In this document: one piece after another, positions 12,804 to 20,169 of the stretch
Position numbering within the stretch: the first letter of the stretch is position 1
How the letters are laid out: each line of letters opens with the position of its first letter
Assembly (NCBI GenBank): GCA_045629065.1
Contig: JAZQQK010000006.1
Span: 1-24,791, forward strand
Direction: 5' to 3'
Source: JAKSSM01 sp045629065
GTDB taxonomy: Bacteria; Bacillota; Clostridia; Peptostreptococcales; Anaerovoracaceae
DNA length: 24,791 bases
Made by a program: the position numbers and the translations under genes
The notes under the pieces: model-generated
What the model saw: only the letters and a program-made list of their open reading frames with translations
Told to the model about the DNA's origin: nothing
Database searches by the model: none

Positions 12804-14960
12804 ATGAAAAAGAAATTTTTAAGTGCGTTACTTACACTTGCCATGGTTCTCACCATGATTCCAATGGCAACAGGAGTAGCATTCGCAGAGCCTAATCCTA
12901 TCGATGGCCTTTGGGTAAATGGTGTAAATATTACTGCAACAGGAACATATCTTTTAGGCGAAGGAAAAGGTTCATTCGAAGTAAAAACTTACCACCTAAG
13001 CACTGTGCCTTACGAATGGGTTGAAATTGTGCTACACGATGCGATTATAGATACTGCTATTTCTGACTCCAATAATGCAGGAATTTGTTACAAGCCCAGC
13101 AATGCTGATAATGGAAACTTGAATTTGGTGCTTTGTGGAACTAGTACTATTTCTTCTAACACTATGGAAAAAGGCGTTTATTGTAATCGCTACATAGAAA
13201 TTTCTTTGAAAGACAAATCAGGCATAAAAGTTTCAAATTTAGATGAAAATTCCCTAAACATAGTATCAAAAGTAAAAGGTATTGAAACTCCTAACCTTAT
13301 GATAAAAGCTAATACGGCTGTATCAATTACTAGTGAAGAAATAGGCATTGATGCTGAAATATTCTCTGCATATGGAGGCAAAGTAAGTATAGAAGCTAAT
13401 AGTACGGCTACTAATGCTAGCAAAAGGGTAAATATACAGTCAGATAGCGATGATAATTTAGAATATTACATAAAAAGCACAAATGGATGTGCGATAAATA
13501 CAAAAGAACTATCAGGAACAAGCTTTAGCGGAGAAATATATATATCTGGTGAAATATTCACGGAACAATATATGGATATTAATGCCAAAAAAGTTCGTTT
13601 ATATGGCTCTAATGTAAAAAGTGCCTTAAAAGATAATTTGCCAGAGGCAGAATTTGATAGTGTAAATCAAAAATTTGTGGTTAAAGATACGGAATTAGAA
13701 GCAAAGACAATATATTTATTAGGTGCTCCTGAAATCAAAATTTCCAATATTGTAGCCACTGAAGAAAATCATGAAGATGTTTGTGACAACGGTAAGTTCA
13801 GCGTAGATTATAGCAATTATGATAGCGTAATTGTTAATCTTGAAGATGGCGCAGAAATCTTAGGACTAACAGATAAAACAGGCATAGACATACAAAACAT
13901 ATATGGCGGTGGAGATGTAACTATTAATGTGATTGGCAAGGCTACCATCGGTTCTCTAGAAAGTCCAGCGGATTATGGAATTAGAAGTGGAGTTGGTAAT
14001 TTAAAAATTGTTGGTGATGCTGATAGTGAATTAACAATATATGACTGCATGGCTGGAATTACTATTATGGATTGCGGTATTGATGTTACTGGCTATGGCC
14101 TTGACCTGACTGAGTTTAAAGGCAAAATGATTATATATGAAACTGAAAAAATACTGGGTCCACCACCTGCGTGTTGCTTATCAGTTGTAAAAGGAAAGAT
14201 AGAGATAGATGGTGGCACATATGATTTAAAAACACAAAACCAATATGCAATAGATGCTAAAAATCTCAACATTTCAAATTCGGATATGTATATTTCTGGA
14301 GGATGTCAAGCATTAAGGGTAGCGGATGAATTGCAAATTAACGGTGAGAAAGTAACTGGTGATTTGAATATGGAATGTGAAGTGGGCAATTTAAATGCTG
14401 TTAACTTTAATGGAAGCAATTATGTCATAGAGGGTACACCGGTAAAGACGTTATATTTGCAAGCCGGAGAAACATCTTTCGTCCCATCCTTCGACATAGA
14501 AAAGTATCGCGAAGTTTTGGCTGAAGCAGAGAGACTTCAAACTGAGATTGATGCAAAGAGAGCAGCAGAGACAGCAGAGCCAATCGTAGGTGCACCTTTA
14601 ACTGAAGCTCAAGCCAAGGCTTTAGTAACTGAGATGGTTCCAGTTGTAAGGACTGAAAACGTCGCTCGTGGAGTTAGAGTATATCTTCAGGAGAACCCTG
14701 CAATTGATAGACTTAAGGCATCTGGCTACAAGGTTCTTTATGACTTCTATAGAGTAGAATCACAAACAGTTCCAACTGCAGATCGGTACAAGATTACAAC
14801 GGTAGTTAACAAAGCAGAACCTTGGTACTTAAATACTGCTGCACAGGCTGGAAAGAAGTATTACTACAAGGTTGTGGCAAAGGTTTATAACAAGGAAGAC
14901 GTGCTCTTAAAAGAAACAGAACTTACTCAAGCCAAGTATGGTTGCAGAACAATGGTCTAG
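12804..14960 (+). CDS. Large secreted surface protein with beta-helix-like and C-terminal Fn3-like regions
   Basis: A 718-residue exported protein. The signal peptide has a KKK start, a hydrophobic core (LSALLTLAMVLTMIPMA) and probable cleavage after VAFA (28). Residues 30 to about 550 are rich in Asn, Asp, Ser, Gly and short beta strands. They resemble surface proteins of gut and oral Firmicutes that start LWVNGVNITATG and repeat strands such as IEIDGGTYDL and LNISNSDMYISGG, suggesting a beta-helix or carbohydrate-binding fold. A helical linker (about 565-595, IEKYREVLAEAERLQTEI) leads to a C-terminal beta domain (620-718, NTAAQAGKKYYYKVVAKVY), Fn3-like. No LPXTG, choline-binding or S-layer anchor is seen. 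The middle is more AT-rich than its ends and neighbours. The ribosome binding site is AAAAAGGAGAAG. The ligand is unknown. Confidence 0.72.
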   Translation: MKKKFLSALLTLAMVLTMIPMATGVAFAEPNPIDGLWVNGVNITATGTYLLGEGKGSFEVKTYHLSTVPYEWVEIVLHDAIIDTAISDSNNAGICYKPSNADNGNLNLVLCGTSTISSNTMEKGVYCNRYIEISLKDKSGIKVSNLDENSLNIVSKVKGIETPNLMIKANTAVSITSEEIGIDAEIFSAYGGKVSIEANSTATNASKRVNIQSDSDDNLEYYIKSTNGCAINTKELSGTSFSGEIYISGEIFTEQYMDINAKKVRLYGSNVKSALKDNLPEAEFDSVNQKFVVKDTELEAKTIYLLGAPEIKISNIVATEENHEDVCDNGKFSVDYSNYDSVIVNLEDGAEILGLTDKTGIDIQNIYGGGDVTINVIGKATIGSLESPADYGIRSGVGNLKIVGDADSELTIYDCMAGITIMDCGIDVTGYGLDLTEFKGKMIIYETEKILGPPPACCLSVVKGKIEIDGGTYDLKTQNQYAIDAKNLNISNSDMYISGGCQALRVADELQINGEKVTGDLNMECEVGNLNAVNFNGSNYVIEGTPVKTLYLQAGETSFVPSFDIEKYREVLAEAERLQTEIDAKRAAETAEPIVGAPLTEAQAKALVTEMVPVVRTENVARGVRVYLQENPAIDRLKASGYKVLYDFYRVESQTVPTADRYKITTVVNKAEPWYLNTAAQAGKKYYYKVVAKVYNKEDVLLKETELTQAKYGCRTMV

Positions 14961-15005
14961 TTCATTTCAACAATCTAGGAAGAAAACAAGAAAGGGGCAG
15001 GCGAA

Positions 15006-15866
15006 TTGGACATAAAGCAAATTAACTTAGACGACTGGTACCAATCAGGAGAAGGTGCTACAGCCATCTCATATTTTAACAAAAATGATGATTCACTTAT
15101 GCTAAAACTATTTACTGGTTCAGTCACAGCCAGCAATTATGCATATAGAGAATTTGAGTTTTCTAAGCATGTTGAAGGATGCAATGTTAAGATTCCAAAA
15201 GCAATTGAAATCGTTTCCATGAATGGTCAGCTTGGCATTATATACGAAAGAATAAAAGACAAAGTATCGTTTTCCAAGCTTTGCCATGACAATCCAGACA
15301 GGATTGAAGAATACGCAAAAGAATTCGCAACTGAACTCAAAAAATTGCATTCCTTAAAATGCGACACAGAATTCTTTACTGGAATTAGCGATACGGTAAG
15401 TAGATGTATTTCTTCATCTAAGGTATACCATCATATATCCAAAAAAAGATTATTCTCATTTATGGATGAATTAGGGGATGATCAAGTTTGTATTCACGGG
15501 GATGCTCATACCGGCAATTTAATCAAAGCAAACGGCGAGAATTATTGGATTGACTTAGGCGCGTTTACTTATGGTTCACCTTGGTATGATATTGGTGGCG
15601 TATATTTCTTTTACAAATTGGCTTTGGGAAAGATTATTTCCAAAGATATTCTACATATGAATGGCAAACAATTAGGTAGATTCTACGATGCATTTGTTCG
15701 TGCATATGCGGGCATCAATGATAAAACTCAAATCAAAGAGTTTAATAAAAAGGCGAGAAGGGCTTGTTTGCTATTTTCAATTTACACAATAGATGTAGAA
15801 CACTATACAGGACTTGCAAATATCTTTGCATCGATTGTTATACGCGACCTTTCATTTAGATGGTAG
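15006..15866 (+). CDS. Aminoglycoside phosphotransferase/choline-kinase-fold kinase, substrate unknown
   Basis: A 286-residue kinase-like protein. The N lobe has a glycine-rich loop (SGEGATAISY, 14-23) and an ATP-binding lysine (LMLKLF, K34); the C lobe has the catalytic CIHGDAHTGN (162-171, base D166) and the metal-binding WIDLG (181-185, D183). These are the phosphotransferase-fold motifs shared by aminoglycoside, choline and fructosamine kinases. The opening W..GEGATA and the P.AIEIV...GQLGIIYERI wording resemble a family of such kinases common in gut anaerobes. Resistance should not be assumed. The only start that keeps the glycine loop is TTG 15006, preceded by AAAGGGGCAGG; the first in-frame ATG is too late. 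It lies 45 bases after the surface-protein gene and shares its terminator. Confidence 0.75.
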   Translation: MDIKQINLDDWYQSGEGATAISYFNKNDDSLMLKLFTGSVTASNYAYREFEFSKHVEGCNVKIPKAIEIVSMNGQLGIIYERIKDKVSFSKLCHDNPDRIEEYAKEFATELKKLHSLKCDTEFFTGISDTVSRCISSSKVYHHISKKRLFSFMDELGDDQVCIHGDAHTGNLIKANGENYWIDLGAFTYGSPWYDIGGVYFFYKLALGKIISKDILHMNGKQLGRFYDAFVRAYAGINDKTQIKEFNKKARRACLLFSIYTIDVEHYTGLANIFASIVIRDLSFRW

Positions 15867-15976
15867 TGAGTCTTGCGGAAATATTTATACTTGGAGCCTT
15901 TTTCGTGGGAATGGGCAAAGTCTATATTTTTTCAATATAATTGCATTTTGCTATGAATAAGACGGATATGTATAAG

Positions 15977-16004
15977 AAGGACCTCAAAAAGAGGTCCTTT
16001 TGTT
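15977..16004 (+). terminator. Rho-independent terminator after the kinase gene
   Basis: AAGGACCTC (15977-15985) pairs perfectly with GAGGTCCTT (15991-15999) around AAAAA, followed by TTGTTA. It closes the xth-surface protein-kinase unit. Confidence 0.87.
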
Positions 16005-16088
16005 ATGCCAATTTTAACAGCGGAAACATGTCAATTATATTCGTGGAAGGCACAACGGGGGCTTTTTTATTGCCTTAGAATAAATAAA

Positions 16089-16104
16089 AGTGGGGGAAAG
16101 TGAT
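16089..16104 (+). promoter_or_regulatory. Upstream MraZ-box-like repeat
   Basis: AGTGGGGGAAAGTGAT contains two AGTG cores 10 bases apart. It matches the repeat at 16140-16155 at 14 of 16 positions and starts 51 bases upstream of it. MraZ proteins are known to bind direct repeats with TGGG or AAAGTG-type cores ahead of their own gene, so this is a probable autoregulatory site. Confidence 0.55.
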
Positions 16105-16134
16105 AAAAAATAGCAAAAAATGCGCAAATAATAG

Positions 16135-16163
16135 TTGATAGTGGTGGAAAGTGGTGGTATAAT
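16135..16163 (+). promoter_or_regulatory. Promoter of the dcw (division and cell wall) cluster
   Basis: TTGATA (16135-16140), a 17-base spacer and a perfect TATAAT (16158-16163). The spacer consists entirely of the GTGG-type repeat, so promoter and operator coincide. Transcription should start near 16170. Confidence 0.82.
16140..16155 (+). promoter_or_regulatory. MraZ-box-like repeat inside the mraZ promoter
   Basis: AGTGGTGGAAAGTGGT has two AGTGG cores 10 bases apart and lies between the -35 and -10 boxes of the mraZ promoter. A protein bound here would block RNA polymerase directly. Assignment to MraZ is by analogy with characterised mraZ promoters. Confidence 0.6.
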
Positions 16164-16217
16164 GAGAATAAATTATTGTAGTGTAGTGTAGCCTGCTATG
16201 GCTAGGAGTGTTTTATT

Positions 16218-16649
16218 ATGTTCATGGGAACTACTTACAACTCCATAGATGAAAAGAACAGGATGATTGTTCCTGCTAAGCTTAGAGCTGAGCTCGGAAC
16301 TCATTGCGTTTTGACATGTGGCCTTGATAAATGTCTCTACATTTACACTATGAGCGATTGGAAAACACAAAAGGAAAAGATATCAAAACTTCCTGAATCC
16401 AATCCTAAGGTAAGAGCTTTCATCAGATACTTCTTTGCAAATGCTGTTGAATGTGAATTCGACAAGCAGGGAAGAATCATAATCCCTGCAGAACTTAAAG
16501 CATACGCAGGTATAGAGAAAGAGCTCGTAACTATGGGTGCTATGTCCAAGATTGAAATATGGGCTAAAGAAGTTTGGGATAACCCAGACAATGGCGAAAA
16601 GATGGGGACTGAAGATTTTGCCAATGCTTTAGCAGAATACAATTTCTAG
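16218..16649 (+). CDS. mraZ: Transcriptional regulator MraZ
   Basis: MraZ is a ring-forming AbrB-like DNA-binding protein that controls the dcw cluster, usually including its own promoter. The 143-residue product has two copies of the domain: MFMGTTYNSIDEKNRMIVPAKLR at the start, and CEFDKQGRIIIPAELKAYAG in the second half (about 77-96). The start at 16218 follows AGGAGTG and gives the standard MFMG opening; the ATG at 16224 would lose two residues. rsmH follows after 4 bases. Probable binding sites lie in its promoter at 16089-16104 and 16140-16155. Confidence 0.96.
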   Translation: MFMGTTYNSIDEKNRMIVPAKLRAELGTHCVLTCGLDKCLYIYTMSDWKTQKEKISKLPESNPKVRAFIRYFFANAVECEFDKQGRIIIPAELKAYAGIEKELVTMGAMSKIEIWAKEVWDNPDNGEKMGTEDFANALAEYNF

Positions 16650-16653
16650 AACG

Positions 16654-17589
16654 ATGGAATTCAAGCACACATCAGTCTTATTTGACGAATGCATGCAGGG
16701 TTTGAAGATTAACCCTGATGGAATATATGTAGATGGAACTTTGGGTGGTGGCGGTCACGCCAGCGGTATCTGTGAGAGTTTAAGCGAAAGGGGCACTCTC
16801 ATAGGAATCGACAGAGACAGGGATGCGCTTAACGCGGCATCGAAAAGGCTGGAACCTTATAAGTGTCAAAAGGTTTTCGTACAGTCCAACTACTCTGACA
16901 TCAAGGACGTCTTGCGTGATTTAAATATTGAGAAGATTGACGGGGCACTTCTAGATTTAGGTGTTTCATCTTTTCAATTGGATAATCCCGAGCGTGGTTT
17001 TAGCTACATGCAGGATGCGCCACTGGACATGAGAATGAGCCAGGATGACGACTTCACTGCTTATGACATTGTTAACTCATATGACTCCAACGAGTTAAGA
17101 AATATTATTTACACCTATGGTGAGGAACGTTGGGCCTCGCGAATAGCTGAATTTGTTGTCAAGGCCAGAAAAGAAAAGCCTATCGAATCGACAGGCGAGC
17201 TAGTTGACATTATAAAGGCTGCAATTCCAGCTTCAGCGAGACGCGATGGTCCACATCCTGCCAAAAGGACCTTCCAGGCAATTCGTATAGAAGTTAACGA
17301 TGAGCTTGGACAATTAAAGAGAGCGATAGATGAATTTTGCGATGTATTGAAACCGGGCGGAAGGCTTTGTGTCATCACTTTCCACTCACTAGAGGATCGC
17401 ATCGTAAAAGACATCATTAATAAAAGAGTGAACCCATGCACTTGCCCAAAGGAATTTCCTGTATGTGTCTGTGGCAAGGTAGGGGACATCTCAAAGAAAT
17501 CTAATAAACCAATTTTGCCGAGCGCTCAGGAAGTTGATGAGAATCCACGTTCCAGAAGCGCTAAGCTTCGCGTTTGCGAAAAAATATAA
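16654..17589 (+). CDS. rsmH: 16S rRNA (cytosine(1402)-N4)-methyltransferase RsmH
   Basis: RsmH (MraW) methylates N4 of C1402 in 16S rRNA with S-adenosylmethionine, tuning decoding at the P site. The 311-residue protein has the SAM-binding VDGTLGGGGHASGI (26-39), the DLGVSSFQLDNPERGFSY motif, the AFQAIRIEVNDEL-type segment (here TFQAIRIEVNDELGQL) and the late ITFHSLEDRIVK. A cysteine-bearing insert (PCTCPKEFPVCVCGK) near the end is common in Firmicutes versions. It is the usual second gene of the dcw cluster, coupled closely to mraZ. Confidence 0.97.
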   Translation: MEFKHTSVLFDECMQGLKINPDGIYVDGTLGGGGHASGICESLSERGTLIGIDRDRDALNAASKRLEPYKCQKVFVQSNYSDIKDVLRDLNIEKIDGALLDLGVSSFQLDNPERGFSYMQDAPLDMRMSQDDDFTAYDIVNSYDSNELRNIIYTYGEERWASRIAEFVVKARKEKPIESTGELVDIIKAAIPASARRDGPHPAKRTFQAIRIEVNDELGQLKRAIDEFCDVLKPGGRLCVITFHSLEDRIVKDIINKRVNPCTCPKEFPVCVCGKVGDISKKSNKPILPSAQEVDENPRSRSAKLRVCEKI

Positions 17590-17609
17590 CTTATCACTAG
17601 AGGTTAACT

Positions 17610-18095
17610 ATGGCTCAAAGTAGCTATGCAGAGGATTATTTAAGATCAAGATCAGCCGCCCAACCAATGGGCTATGCTGTTCCTGAAAGATCCAAAAGCA
17701 AAGCAAAACCAAAAGTTAATAGAAAAGTAGACGTCTTACCGGAAAATAAGGCGAAGACTCTTGAGCTGTCAAGAAGCCAGCTTGGAGTTGCGATTTTGTG
17801 CATAATCATTGCGAGCGCTTTGGCTATCGGTACTGTTTGCGCTAACGCGTATGCGAGCAGCATTAAGTATTCGATTAACCAGATTAGCCATGAGAACACA
17901 GTTATCACCGATGAGATCAGAATACTAAAAAGAAATGTAGCGAAGGCTAACTCGATTGAATTTGTCGAGGAAGTGGCGACTACAGAATTTAGCATGGTAT
18001 ATCCTAAATCAAACCAAGTCATCTACATTGAACAGGGCGACGAAAGGCTTGAAAATTTACCTGAAATAATTAGAGAAAAAGCATATAAAAACTAG
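17610..18095 (+). CDS. ftsL: FtsL-like septum protein
   Basis: A 161-residue bitopic protein in the ftsL position, between rsmH and the class B PBP. A basic, Ser/Lys-rich cytoplasmic tail (1-57) precedes one membrane helix (about 58-80, LGVAILCIIIASALAIGTV). A short extracellular coiled coil follows (about 85-115, INQISHENTVITDEIRILKR), then a conserved-looking EFVEEVATTEFSMVYP. FtsL forms a complex with DivIC/FtsB and DivIB/FtsQ that activates FtsW-PBP. FtsL sequences diverge widely, so the name rests on layout and position. The ribosome binding site is AGAGGT before the ATG. A hairpin follows at 18099-18122. Confidence 0.78.
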   Translation: MAQSSYAEDYLRSRSAAQPMGYAVPERSKSKAKPKVNRKVDVLPENKAKTLELSRSQLGVAILCIIIASALAIGTVCANAYASSIKYSINQISHENTVITDEIRILKRNVAKANSIEFVEEVATTEFSMVYPKSNQVIYIEQGDERLENLPEIIREKAYKN

Positions 18096-18098
18096 ACG

Positions 18099-18122
18099 TA
18101 CCCTTTTAGGCTTAAAAGGGTA
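18099..18122 (+). terminator. Hairpin between ftsL-like gene and PBP gene (attenuator-like)
   Basis: TACCCTTTTA (18099-18108) pairs perfectly with TAAAAGGGTA (18113-18122) around GGCT, followed by only TTTGT. It stands 3 bases after the ftsL-like stop. The weak T run suggests partial termination or message stabilisation rather than the end of the operon. Confidence 0.5.
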
Positions 18123-18148
18123 TTTGTCATATAATAGGGGTTTAAAGA

Positions 18149-20167
18149 GTGAGACCAATTATTGAGAAAAATTTGAAATCAAAAGCAAGCGTAAGGAACA
18201 AGAAACGCATTATTTGGGTATTTGTTCTTCTTTCCCTTGTCTTTCTCGCACTAATGGGAAGACTCGCCCAACACCAGATCATTAACTACGAAAAACTTTC
18301 CACAGAAGCTCTCGCGCAGCAGACTAAAGACTCTACGATTGAGCCTAGCCGTGGAATCATTTATGACCGCAATGGTAACGAGCTTGCCAGCACATCCATC
18401 TGCTATACGCTCTATGTTAGAGTTTCGGCTATGGACAGCAAGCTTACGAACACCGAGATGAAGGAACTCGCTGGGAAAATCGCTGAAATCGTCGATGGCG
18501 ATAGAGACACTATTCTTGAAAAGCTCGAAGCCGAGTCCGGCTATCTCACACTCGCAAAGTATCTGGATAAGGACCAATACAAGGCAATCAAAGAATTGAA
18601 AGTTAGCGCACTTGAATTAGTTCAGGGCGTAAAGAGATATTATCCATTAGGAACTCTTGCATCACAGCTTCTCGGAAGTGTTACAGACGATAACACAGGC
18701 AGAAGCGGACTCGAACTCGAGTACGACCAATACCTTTCTGGCGTAGCTGGCAGATGGATTAAGAGTACTGACCTTAATGGTAACGAATTAGTAGATGGTG
18801 CCACAGAGTTCTTTGCTGCACAGCCGGGCTTAAATGTTGTGACGACTATAGACCAAGGCATTCAGTACTATGTAGAAAAGGCCATCGAAGAAGGCCTCAA
18901 GAAAACTGGTGCTGAGAAGATTGAGTGCATCGTAATGGACCCTAAGACTGCCGAAATCCTTGCAAGCGCTTGCACGGGAGGATTCGACCCTAACAATCCA
19001 CTTGAACCTGCCGATGAAAAGGAGAAGGAAAAGTTTAAAACACTTTCCGAGCAAGAGCAGGTTAACTACTTGGTAAAGATGTGGAGAAATCCACTTGTAA
19101 GTGATACATACGAACCAGGATCAACTTTTAAGTTAGTAACGTCCTCGGCCGCTTTGGAAGAACGCGCTATCACGATGAATGATACTTTTAGATGTGGCAA
19201 GCATATCGTTGTTTCTGGAATTAGACTTAACTGTTGGAGTACTAGAGACCACGGCGTTCAGACTATCAAGCAAGCTGTAGGAAATTCCTGCAACCCAGTA
19301 ATGGTTCAGGTTTCAAAGATCCTCGGCAAGACTAAGTTCCACAAGTATGTAGAACTTTACGGAATGACAGAGAAAACAGGGATTGACTATCCAGGCGAAG
19401 CCGATCCTATCACATATACACTCGATCAAATCGGACCTGTAGAATTAGCTACAATGTCCTACGGCCATGGTATCGCTATCACACCAATTCAACTTTTAAC
19501 TGGCGCTTGCGTTATCGGTAACAATGGTGTGCTCATGAAGCCACACTATGTAAAAGCGCTCACAGATTCTGAAGGAAATATCGTTCAGGAATTTGAGCCG
19601 GAAGCAGTTAGACAGGTAATCTCTGAGGAGACTGCAAACAACATGAAGAACATCATGAGATATGTTGTTGAAGAAGGCGGTGGCGGAGCAGCGAAGGTTA
19701 CTGGTTACGACATCGGCGGTAAGACTGGTACGGCTAACAAAATTCAAGCCGGCAGTGGCGTTTACTATGAGAACAACTATTGTAGCTCTTTCCTCGGAAT
19801 GGCTCCTATGGAAGACCCTAAGATTGCAGTTTTAGTAATGGTCGATACACCAAAGAGCTCCATCTATGGTTCCACTGTAGCAGCACCTATAGCAAAAGAG
19901 ATTTTCACAAATGTTTTGAGGTACATAAATGTTGAGCCTGAGTACACAGATGCTGAACTCAAGCAGATGCAGAGCAAATACACTACAGTTCCTAACATAA
20001 CTGGTTATGAAGTCAGCGAAGCTATAGGAATTCTCGCAGGAAAGGATCTCACATTCAACCAGGCAGAAAGCTCCAAGGATAGCGATGACTGGATTGTAAA
20101 GGAACAATATCCAAAGGCAGGAACTAAGGTAGAAAAGAACTCAGCGGTATATCTTTACAAGGAGTAA
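18149..20167 (+). CDS. ftsI: Class B penicillin-binding protein (FtsI/SpoVD-like) with one PASTA domain
   Basis: The transpeptidase that cross-links septal peptidoglycan with FtsW. The 672 residues give a membrane anchor (about 22-38, IWVFVLLSLVFLALMGRL), a dimerisation/pedestal region with PSRGIIYDRNG (66-76), and the penicillin-binding domain with STFK (325-328, nucleophile S325), SCN (380-382) and KTGT (525-528). One PASTA domain (about 611-670, from YTTVPNITGY to the end) binds uncross-linked peptidoglycan. The start is GTG 18149, 8 bases after AGGGG. A single PASTA domain resembles SpoVD of spore-formers, but this copy sits in the dcw operon and is most simply the division PBP. murF follows after 2 bases. 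Confidence 0.94.
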   Translation: MRPIIEKNLKSKASVRNKKRIIWVFVLLSLVFLALMGRLAQHQIINYEKLSTEALAQQTKDSTIEPSRGIIYDRNGNELASTSICYTLYVRVSAMDSKLTNTEMKELAGKIAEIVDGDRDTILEKLEAESGYLTLAKYLDKDQYKAIKELKVSALELVQGVKRYYPLGTLASQLLGSVTDDNTGRSGLELEYDQYLSGVAGRWIKSTDLNGNELVDGATEFFAAQPGLNVVTTIDQGIQYYVEKAIEEGLKKTGAEKIECIVMDPKTAEILASACTGGFDPNNPLEPADEKEKEKFKTLSEQEQVNYLVKMWRNPLVSDTYEPGSTFKLVTSSAALEERAITMNDTFRCGKHIVVSGIRLNCWSTRDHGVQTIKQAVGNSCNPVMVQVSKILGKTKFHKYVELYGMTEKTGIDYPGEADPITYTLDQIGPVELATMSYGHGIAITPIQLLTGACVIGNNGVLMKPHYVKALTDSEGNIVQEFEPEAVRQVISEETANNMKNIMRYVVEEGGGGAAKVTGYDIGGKTGTANKIQAGSGVYYENNYCSSFLGMAPMEDPKIAVLVMVDTPKSSIYGSTVAAPIAKEIFTNVLRYINVEPEYTDAELKQMQSKYTTVPNITGYEVSEAIGILAGKDLTFNQAESSKDSDDWIVKEQYPKAGTKVEKNSAVYLYKE

Positions 20168-20169
20168 AC

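Larger units (their letters stand above)
15867..16217 (+). other. 351-base gap before mraZ
   Basis: The gap holds a possible 26-codon hydrophobic frame running out of the kinase stop (15860-15940), the terminator at 15977-16004, two paired AGTG repeats and the mraZ promoter (16089-16163), and a 5' leader with three tandem TGTAG units (16177-16191). Between 16005 and 16085 I recognise no gene. A phrase GGGGGCTTTTTTATT (16056-16070) looks like the tail of a decayed terminator. Confidence 0.5.

Noticed and set aside
15006..15866. Aminoglycoside resistance gene
   Set aside because: The fold is shared by many kinases; nothing in the sequence or context points to antibiotic substrates.
16047..16076. 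Hairpin AAGGCA/TGCCTT as a terminator or small RNA before mraZ
   Set aside because: Six pairs with an 18-base loop and no T run after the stem; the T run is inside the loop.
18130..18135. Full promoter for the PBP gene at TATAAT
   Set aside because: No -35 box at 16-18 bases and no extended -10; kept only as an observation.
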